Source: Batkoa obscura
Taxonomy: Eukaryota > Entomophthoromycota > Entomophthoromycetes > Entomophthorales > Batkoaceae
Reading direction: 5' to 3'
Length of the DNA stretch: 32,191 nucleotides
Assembly (NCBI GenBank): GCA_030770535.1
Contig: JASVEC010000202.1
Coordinates: 1 to 32,191 of the forward strand
Shown here: positions 20,658 to 29,300 of the stretch, in pieces
Numbering within the stretch: the stretch's first letter is position 1
Layout of the letters: each line of letters begins with the position of its first letter
Translations under genes and position numbers: made by a program
Notes under the pieces: model-generated
Seen by the model: the letters and a program-made list of their open reading frames with translations, nothing else
Database searches by the model: none
What the model was told of the DNA's origin: nothing

Positions 20658-20664
20658 TTTTATA
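20658..20664 (-). promoter_or_regulatory. TATA box upstream of the possible start at 20595
   Basis: TATAAAA on the minus strand, 69 nt upstream of an ATG followed by a hydrophobic leader. It matches the geometry at the S41, trypsin-like and lipase genes and so suggests that this locus is or was transcribed. Confidence 0.4.
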
Positions 20665-21282
20665 GACCCCATCAACAACTGATTAGGTAGAATATATAAG
20701 CTATTATGTAATATATAACCGGTCATCTAATGACTCGAGTGTGATTTAGTGATTGAAACTAATGAGAAGGGGTAGGTTAAGAGACTTTTTATGATTAGAA
20801 AACGACAGTTGAAAAGAGTTTTGGAATTTAGCGTAACATCTAATATATTAGCTTTATTTATTATACGCTTGATATTGAAGTGAATTTTTCTAAGAGTCAA
20901 AAGAAATTAGTTTTACTTGTGGATCTATTTTAAGCCTAATACTTTATTTCCTTTGACCACAAACGTTGGTTTCAAATAAAATGTATAACTATAAAAAGAT
21001 GCAATTGCTCTATATGATATTGCTATTTTTAGTCTTTACCGTTTATTATATAATGAAATAAGGTTGTCAAATTTTTAAATTAAAAAATAGTTTTACATCT
21101 TTTTCAGGCTATTTTCTTTTTCTATTCATTGATAAACTCCTATTTAGGTCCTTGTGCTTTAAGATTCTGATTTTTGAAAATAATTGTCAGAAATTAGCTT
21201 GAATTTTCATTGGCTATTTTTCATTTCGAAAAATTAATCAAAAAATTTAAAAAATAGCAAACTTTTTATTTCCCAAATTCAA
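20665..21282. other. Divergent intergenic region upstream of ATP11
   Basis: About 620 bases of AT-rich DNA with no gene. An ATTGG (inverted CCAAT) at 21209-21213 lies about 70 nt before the ATP11 start and could be a HAP/NF-Y site, but single CCAAT matches are common. Confidence 0.45.
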
Positions 21283-22433
21283 ATGTTTTTTCAACGCTTA
21301 ACAACTCGATTAGCTAAATTAGAACCCAGTTTGATCTCCTTAAATAGAGTTCGCCAATATGCTACAGTGCTAAATGAAAGTTCAAACTTAAATAGATTAA
21401 ACAGTAAGTGCATCTCCTATAATTGAATGGAATTTTGACTAATTCTGAATTCTGTAGAAATTAATAGTGGAACTAAACAATTGTTTTCAACTAGTCAAAC
21501 AAATAGATTAGATGAAGATGTATTAAAAAGATATCAAGAAAAACTACAGAAAAAAGCTAGAAGGTACTATACTAAATTTCATGCTTTGTTTTTTCGTTAA
21601 TAAAATGGTTAGCAAAGGAGTATCTACCGTCGATGATTTATTAAATGAGCATTTCGAAGCTGAGAAAAAGAAAGAAAGTATAGCTAAAGAAAGTCAGATA
21701 AAAGAAGTCAATGATATAAAAAGAGAAAAAAAAATTGAAAGAGAAAAAAAGACCACAAACGATGCTACTCAAGTAAAGAATAACTGACTCTATTTTTATT
21801 TTAAGATTAATTGATGATTAAATTTAGGCTTCATTAGATAAAATCATGGATTTAGAAAAATTGAAAGATTTAGATGCAGAGTCTATTTCAAAGCTATGGA
21901 ATGCCTATCATTTAAAAAAAGAATGTATATCAGCAGTAATGCCGATTAATACTTATAATAAATTTTTAAATTTATTTAAAGAATATCCCTGTGTAAGTTA
22001 GAAATTATTAGTAATAATTAAAAATGAATTCAACTGATACATTTTTTTACATCTAATATAGTTCTTATTACCATTGCCCCGTGAATCTGGAGGTCATGAA
22101 TTTTATTTCATGCAAACTCATTATCACCAAATTTATTTCACCTCTTTAATTGAATACAAAACTCACGGTTCACAAGCAAGGCCACATCTTATCATTACCC
22201 ATTACCCTGAGTTAAGTAAAGAGAAGGAGATTGTATTAATGAAAGGCGAATTAGGTAATAATGATAATGAAAAAGTTCCTTTGAGTTTAGAAGATAGTAA
22301 ATTACTTATATTACTAGTACAACAATTTTATTTAGTTGGGGATGAAAAGAAATTTGAGTTGGTTAAAAAATTTAATAAACAACCAGAAGAATTTGATCAT
22401 AATCAATTAGTATTAGAGGCTGGGAAGTTATAA
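21283..22433 (+). CDS. ATP11: Mitochondrial F1-ATPase assembly chaperone ATP11
   Basis: ATP11 binds free F1 beta subunits in the mitochondrial matrix and holds them until they join alpha subunits. Five exons, 21283-21403, 21458-21563, 21613-21772, 21828-21992 and 22062-22433, give 307 residues with consistent phases. The N-terminus (MFFQRLTTRLAKLEPS) is a basic presequence without early acids. RYQEKLQKKARRS leads into a charged, Lys/Glu-rich coiled region (about residues 75-128). The conserved core follows: SISKLWNAYHLKKECISAVM, PRESGGHEFYFMQ and YFTSLIEYKTHG, all family hallmarks. The acceptor of intron 4 produces FLLPLPRESGG, which confirms the junction. An ATG at 21581 lies inside intron 2 in frame with exon 3 and is not the start. 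Confidence 0.94.
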
Positions 22434-22575
22434 AGTTAAATAAAAATTAAAAGTAGAATTGAGTCAAGTTTATTATTTAATTCAATTATAAGCTATATTA
22501 TATTATTAAGGAAATTAATTGTTTATTAAAAGTTCATTTATTTAACATTGATGGTTTTAATAATAACAATTAAAC

Positions 22576-22680
22576 TATAAGTGAGGATGTATTTTTAAGA
22601 ATTTTATTGATAGCCTTTCCACTTATGAATAACGTCTAAAGAGTAGAAAAAGTGATGAAATAAAAAAACGCCCTCAATTG
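22576..22680 (-). mobile_element. TIR element copy F (MITE-like, 105 bp, diverged)
   Basis: On the minus strand: left end CAATTGAGGGCGTTTTTTT, then ATTTCATCACTTTTTCTA, a diverged core (TTAGACGTTATTCATAAG), right end AAAAATACATCCTCACTTAT. The ends and the TTTCATCAC block fix its identity. Confidence 0.7.
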
Positions 22681-22743
22681 TTTATTTTGATAAGCACCAA
22701 AGTCAAGATCATTAAGTTAAATATGAAAATAACAATTTAGAAA

Positions 22744-22852
22744 TATATGAGGGTGTTTTTTTTAGTTTCATCACTTTTTCTACCTTTTAAGCGCTATTTA
22801 AGCGGGAGAATTGTTAGTAAAATTCTTAAACAGAAAAATATATCCCTATATA
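22744..22852 (+). mobile_element. TIR element copy G (MITE-like, 109 bp)
   Basis: Close to the family consensus: left end TATATGAGGGTGTTTTTTTT, then AGTTTCATCACTTTTTC, core TTAAGCGCTATTTAAGCGG (intact), then TTGTTAGTAAAATTCTTAAA, right end AAAATATATCCCTATATA. Opposite orientation to F and H on either side. Confidence 0.85.
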
Positions 22853-23069
22853 TTTAAACTTAAAGATATTTTATCAATACTAATGGTTTAATAAACTTTT
22901 ATATCTTATTATTAAAGTCTATAATTCAATAATTAAATACAAACCTGGTTTAGTATAATGAAGTTTTTAATTAATCTCACAATAATTTTGAATCTTTAAC
23001 TCGACTCATATTTATAAACTATAAAGAAATGATAAAAAAATTCTAAATATTTATATAGCCTAATATTAA

Positions 23070-23176
23070 TATATGAGGGCTTATTTTTTTGTTCAAGAAC
23101 TACTAACAATCTTTCCGCTTAAATAGCACTTAAAAAATGGAAAAAGCAATGAAACCAAAAAAAACTTCCTCATATA
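23070..23176 (-). mobile_element. TIR element copy H (MITE-like, 107 bp)
   Basis: On the minus strand: left end TATATGAGGAAGTTTTTTTT, then GGTTTCATTGCTTTTTCC, core TTAAGTGCTATTTAAGCGG, right end AAAATAAGCCCTCATATA. The ends TATATGAGG/CCTCATATA are perfect inverted repeats. It lies 111 bases beyond the P450 stop codon. Confidence 0.82.
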
Positions 23177-23287
23177 TCTATTTTATTATTTTTTAATATA
23201 AAAATAATTAAATCAATAAATCAATTAAAAATGTTAAATATAATATAAATATTATATTATATTATATTTAAATATAAATCTAATAAT

Positions 23288-24778
23288 TTATTCCCTTAAT
23301 TCAAAATCCAAATATAATTCTTTAGGATATAAGATAGGGTGAGGAGTCAGTTTAATCCTATCTCTGTTACAATTCTTTTCAGAAAACTTAATTTTAAACT
23401 TATTAACCAGCATAGACAACACAACCTTTTGTTCTAATCTTGAAAAATTAAGTCCTAAACAGATTCTTGAACCCCCGCCAAATCCATTAGTAATAAATTT
23501 AGTTTTCAATTCCTTTTCATTCATATTTTCATCTAAAAATCTTTCTGGTTTAAATTCATTACTATCTTCCCCCCAAATTTCTGGATCTCGATGTAAAGAA
23601 TAAATACTTAATGCTAATCTAGTACCTTTCGGTACAATATAATTATCAAAATGTAATTCTTCTTTACAAACTCTATCTGGTAATCTAGATACTGGTGGAT
23701 ATAATCTTAAACTTTCTTCCATAATAGCAAATAAATAAGTCATTTGTTTTGTTTGCTCAATAGTAGGAATAGTATCTGGTTTTTTTAATAAAAATCGAAC
23801 TTCTTGATATAATTTCTCTTGAATTTCAGGATATTTGGCCAAAAAAAATAATGTTACTCCTAACACACATGCTGTTGTTTCATGACCTGCTAAAAAAAAT
23901 CCTAATATATTATCCATTAATTCTTTATTATTTAACCCATCCTTTTCTTGAGATTGTATCATTAATGTTAATAAATCATCATGGGCGTTATGTAAATCAT
24001 TTGAATCTTTCTTTTGTCTAATTTCTTCTCTTCTTTCATCTAATATTTGATCAAAATAAGATTGAAGCCACTTAAGGTCATCGAACACTTTAGCTCTAAA
24101 GGGATTCCAGGGTTTATCTAAGAAAGGAAAAAACAAATAAATGGGCACAAAAGAATTGGACAAAATATTATTATAAGCATTTAAAAAGGGAGCATTTGGA
24201 TCATGGATTGCATCAAATTCTACATCTAAAACAGCTTTACCTAAGGCATCAATCGTAATGGATTGCATATAGGAAAATACATCAATGTCTTTTCCTTTCT
24301 TATCTAATAATATTTTGGAAAACTGATTAGTAATTTGACCAAAAATCTTTGGCTCAAATTGTTTATGGAAGGGCGGATTAACCACGGAACGATGTCTTTT
24401 CCAAGTTGTATAATTGGAAAAGATAACATTTACTCCCATAAATTTAGAAAATAAAGCTTCTGGGAAGATATCTTGAGGTATGTTTTTGGGATATTTATTG
24501 GGATACATAAAGATTTCTTTTGCTATTTTAGGACTAGATACTATTACGGCCCATTCCCCTTGCATCCAGGTACGTACAATTTTTTTCTCTTTTAATACCG
24601 GATCATAATAGTCTTCGATCGTGATATCATACGGTTTTCCAATAAAAAAAGCTTCTAAACTTTGATATAAACTTATACCTGGTAATGGGAGTAGTTCTTT
24701 TCGACAATGGAAAATTCGATAAGCTAGATAAACAATGGGGGCTAATATACTTAACGTCAAGAGTAAACTTTGGACCAT
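23288..24778 (-). CDS. Microsomal-type cytochrome P450 monooxygenase
   Basis: Intronless, 496 residues, full length for a class II P450. The N-terminal helix (residues 4-22, LLLTLSILAPIVYLAY) anchors it in the ER, followed by a Pro-rich hinge (LLPLPG). Diagnostic motifs are all present: C-helix WKRHR (126-130), I-helix AGHETT (297-302), ExxR as E355-R358 in EESLRLYPP, PERF (411-414), and the heme loop FGGGSRICLG (433-442) with the Cys440 thiolate ligand. The general architecture and the I-helix/ExxR region resemble CYP3/CYP4-like and fungal fatty-acid or xenobiotic hydroxylases, but I cannot assign a CYP family or substrate. The gene stands alone, without a reductase or biosynthetic neighbours. 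It is convergent with ATP11 and divergent from MED25. Confidence 0.93.
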   Translation of the reverse strand: MVQSLLLTLSILAPIVYLAYRIFHCRKELLPLPGISLYQSLEAFFIGKPYDITIEDYYDPVLKEKKIVRTWMQGEWAVIVSSPKIAKEIFMYPNKYPKNIPQDIFPEALFSKFMGVNVIFSNYTTWKRHRSVVNPPFHKQFEPKIFGQITNQFSKILLDKKGKDIDVFSYMQSITIDALGKAVLDVEFDAIHDPNAPFLNAYNNILSNSFVPIYLFFPFLDKPWNPFRAKVFDDLKWLQSYFDQILDERREEIRQKKDSNDLHNAHDDLLTLMIQSQEKDGLNNKELMDNILGFFLAGHETTACVLGVTLFFLAKYPEIQEKLYQEVRFLLKKPDTIPTIEQTKQMTYLFAIMEESLRLYPPVSRLPDRVCKEELHFDNYIVPKGTRLALSIYSLHRDPEIWGEDSNEFKPERFLDENMNEKELKTKFITNGFGGGSRICLGLNFSRLEQKVVLSMLVNKFKIKFSEKNCNRDRIKLTPHPILYPKELYLDFELRE

Positions 24779-26278
24779 TTTTTTAAAAAAGTGTAGAGCT
24801 TTTGATTTATTGTTATTTTATAGTGGGTGTTATTTTAAAACAAATGATGTTCACTCTTTTTATTTTTGATGATTGAAAATCAAGTTGAAATCTACGTTAT
24901 AAACTGCAGTTAACTAAATTATTATTTAAATTAACTTTTTGATAAAAGTATTTTAGTTTTTGGCTTTCATAAACTTGTAGTTTTTTTATAAAACATCTTA
25001 TATTATTATACAACGAAAGTACTGTTCTAATTCATATGTTTTTATAAAATACGTAAAATAACAAAAATAACTCCAAAACAATTGATACTGCAGCAAATAC
25101 ATTTTCAATATCAATGACGAATATTGATTACTAATCCAAAAAAACATGAAATTTGATGTTATCTGAAACTTAACTAGTTTCTAGATTTTAAATTATGTTG
25201 TTTATTTTGTTAGGAAATCATTTTATCAGTTTTTTAAGCTAAATTCTTTAAATTCTATAATTCAACTTATGAATTTTAATCTATTTTAATATCCGCTTAA
25301 TGTTAAATTGATTAAGCTGATATTTATTGTTTTGGTACTTATTCAATATTAAAGGGTATATCAATCAATGATATTACATATATGATATGCCAACATTTAG
25401 TTTTAATAATAAAAATAGTTTGAGTCTCATCTTTTTATAATTTATTTTTTAATCATGTTAGTAATATGTCAACAAGTGACTATAATGATCTGTCTAAAAT
25501 CACAAATCAAATTACTATTATTTTAAAATTTTGGTCATTTTACTAATAAATTGGCTTGTCAAAAATTACTCCCCGATCTAGAATGTTCTGAAATTAAAAT
25601 TTGGAGTTGAAAGAAAAAACTTTATTTCAATAGTGGTGGTACAAAGCTGTAACTTATAATAACAGTTAAAAATTTGATATCAAATTTTATCCCGATTAAA
25701 AGAAAGTCAAATAAATGATTCTATTATATTTATTAGTATGCTAAAAGAAAGAATTCATAATATATCTACTATTTGTAACATTAACCATATATAAATAGAT
25801 TTTAGTTATATGAAGTTATTTTATCTTTTTCATTTTTAATCAATCTAAATAACACTATAGGAGTTAGTTAACTAGAAATTTCTGATAAGCAAATTGCTAT
25901 TTTTGTAGACTGATACTGTTCCTCAATCCTTTATAAGAATACATATTAGACGTTTTTGACAGAAATAAATATTATTAATCAAATAATAGTTGTATTTCTT
26001 CAGTATATATGTTTATAAAATTAAAATAATACAAATATATAACGTACTATTGTTATTGCGGTCTTAAACAATAAACCCTTTTTAAGCTAATTCTTATTTC
26101 TAATATATGATTTAACTTTGAGTTCTTTTAATTACTCAATTTTAGCATGCCAACATGAATGAATTTTCATTTAATCAAAAATAAAGCGAAAAAAAACATA
26201 AAATCAATTTAACTGGATTCTATAATTAACTCGGCCAATAAAACTGAACTTACTTCAGATAAGGTGGCTTTAAAACAA
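24779..26278. other. Divergent intergenic region between P450 and MED25
   Basis: About 1.5 kb of AT-rich DNA with no gene, TIR element or tRNA. CCAAT in GGCCAATAAA at 26235-26239, about 95 nt before the MED25 start, is a possible promoter element. Otherwise nothing seen. Confidence 0.5.
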
Positions 26279-26317
26279 ATGGGTCCTAAATTTAAAGAAC
26301 CCATTTTTTTTCTTTAA
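26278..26317 (+). promoter_or_regulatory. Hairpin with overlapping uORF in the MED25 leader
   Basis: AAATGGGT (26277-26284) and ACCCATTT (26299-26306) are perfect 8-bp inverted repeats around a 14-base loop, followed by a T run. The ATG in the left arm opens a 12-codon upstream frame ending in TAA at 26317, 13 bases before the MED25 ATG. The pyrimidine run and CTTTAG at 26318-26324 could instead be a 3' splice site of a leader intron, which would remove both. Function is not established. Confidence 0.35.
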
Positions 26318-26330
26318 TCTTTAGGAAAAA

Positions 26331-29300
26331 ATGACTAATCAAATACCTTCAACACCAAACGACATACTGTGTGTATTCTTAATTGATGGTACCCAGGGTA
26401 TGAAAAATCATTTTAAGTATATGTTTGACAACCTTATAACCCCTTTTGTCAACCAACTTTCACTTCCTGTAACAATAGCATCCAAAAATGGGGACTCTAG
26501 AAAAGCGTTACCTTGTATAAAATTTTCAAGTATCGTTTATCGTGATGTTTTATCAAAGTGTCCAGCTCCTTTAGAAAAGAGTACATTTACAACAAATAAA
26601 CAAGAGTTCTTAGCTAGGCTTGAAAAAACTAAATTCAATTATGGTGGGCCTAGATATTCAGTACTTGACGAAGCTGTAGGTGCATGTTTGGAGCTATTTG
26701 ATAAAGAAAAAAGGGAAAGAAATCCTCAAAGTAATCAAGAACCTATACGTCATGTCATTGCCGTAAGTCGAACTATACCTTATAATAAAAGGATTCAATA
26801 TAATTTCGATCAAAAATATGAGGGCTTTAACTTAGATCGATTATGTTTGTGCCTTAAAGAATATAACGTATTTATGTCGACAATAACAACACATCATTTA
26901 TTAGATGAAGTTCATGTCTTAATTGATAAAATAAATAACCCCGAAACTAAAGTTACGAAATACACAGTCAAAGGTAATACTCATTATTTTTCTCGTATAT
27001 CAGGTATATCCATCCCTGAGGATTATAAATTACCAGAACATTTAATTATTCTTCCTTATAAAGCAAAAAAACATGAATTAACTTCTCCTAACTTACAAAC
27101 CTTACCAATAAAAGCTAAAAAAATAGAAGCAACGGTTTCTAAGCCCGAAGAGACTACTCCTTCTCAAATCAAACAAGAATCGATACAAACTATTGCATCA
27201 AATACTAACGTTGAAGATGTAAGTAAATTATCTAATGAACATAAACAATCTCCTAATAACTCTAACTTACCACACCCATCTCCTAATAAACATAATTCAA
27301 CAAAGCAATCCCCCAATAAACCTAATCCTTTAGTTCCTATTCCAGAAACAAGTCAAATTTCAAGCCAAGCTCTAAATTCAGCTCAAAATCAAATTCCAAA
27401 TTCAGTTCCAAATTCAGTTCCAACTTCAGTTCCAACTTCAGTTCCAACCGAAATAAATAACCAACCTTTATCTCAAGTAACAAATAAGCCCAATAATAGT
27501 AAAAACAGAAGGAAACTATCAAGTGCAACTATTGATCTAACAAATACGCCATTATATGTAGATAGTCCAGCACCAATTGAATTAAATAAAGCAACTAATT
27601 TGACGCAACCACCTACCCCTGCCGAGCCGATCGTTAGCACAAATATGAAACGTACGGTATCATCTAAGGGAGCCAGAACTAGGAAAAGTATGGGATCTAG
27701 GAAGAATTCTAAAGTTAATATTAATACTACAATTAAAAAAGAAAAGACAAGTGTTAACGTTAAACCAGAAACCACAGTACCAACTCCACAACAAAATCTT
27801 ATATTTGATCAGTATAATGGTCAAGCACCTACCCCATCTGCATCTAATGATCCCACGCAAACTAATAATCAAAACTTAGTGCAAAAAGATGCAGTAACTC
27901 CAGCAAATATGACTCCTTCAAGTCAAAATCAAAATCAAAATCAAAATCAAAATCAAAATCAAAATAATGTATCAACTATAAATAAAGCTCAACCAGCAGG
28001 AAATGGCAACTATAATGCCCCTAACCCAAATATCTCACCTTTGGCTACGGAATACTCGAATATGATGGTCAGTGGACACCAAGCTATGATGCAAAATAAT
28101 GGAGTTATCCAACAAACAAATCAAAACCAAGTTAGTGCACCACAATCTTTTAATCAATTTAATCAGAACTCCCAACCAAATGGCTACTCACAGGTGGGTG
28201 GAAATATGAGTATGGCGGGAGGTAGACCAATGAATCCAATGTTTCAAGGGAATCCAAATTTTAATCAAATGCAAGCACAATATTTTATGGCTAATTCCCC
28301 ATCGGCTAAACAAGAAGCTCATTCCCAAGCTATACAGCAGAATATACAGGTGAAAAATACTCCTCAACAGGTCCAGGCTCAAGCTATGCAACAAAATATG
28401 CAAATGAGTAATCATCAGCAAGTTCATACCCAAGCTATGCAACAAAACATGCAGGTAAATAGTCATCCTCAAACTATGCAACAAAACATCCAAGTAAACA
28501 ATCGTCCCCAACAAGTTCAGCAAAATATGCAGGTGAATAACCTTCCCCAACAAGTTCATACACAAGCCATGCAACAAAATATGCAGGCAAATAATCTTCC
28601 TCAACAAGTCCAACAAGTACCTAATCAAATGTATCAAAATGAGGCCTATAATACGAACGCAGTGACACAAACTCAAAATAATATACAGTACATGCAAAGA
28701 CCACCAAATATGGATGCGGTACAAAATCAAATTCAACATTCTACACCACAAAATGCAATCAATGGAGCTACTCAAACTCAAGTCAATAATATAGCAGGTA
28801 TGCAAAAGGCTGGAAATGGGGCAGTTAAATTGTGGACGGGTAGATTTGGATATAGATTTGCTCAAAATGGGCAGTTTATTGAACAATCATGTATGGTGTC
28901 AGCAGGGTCCATTCCACAACCTGAAGAAATCACTGCATTATTTCATGCCAATGAATGGCCTTCAGCAATCTTTATCAACTCATTTAGACCATGTAACCTT
29001 GAAGGTCTTATTAGTTATTGTAAACAACATATGCGTCCGTCTTTCTTTTTAATTCCTAGTGCCGAAGATCCCAGCCACCAAGTATTTTTAAATGTACTTA
29101 AAAAAATGGAACAAGATAATTCAGTTGCACTTTCACTTATGAATAACCCAGAAGGTAAACCACCTGGTAGCTATGGCTTTATTTTTTTCAAAAATGGTGC
29201 AAGATTGATGGGATTGTCCTTTATCAATTCGCCTATTCCTAACGTAGGCTTGTTTGGTGAAGCAACAAATCAAAAAATGGATGCTAATGCTATTAAGCAA

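Larger units (their letters stand above)
22434..23287. other. Convergent intergenic region packed with TIR elements
   Basis: 854 bases between the 3' ends of ATP11 and the P450. Copies F, G and H take up about 320 of them. Positions 23220-23285 are an almost pure A/T stretch with repeated ATATTATATT motifs. No gene. Confidence 0.7.
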
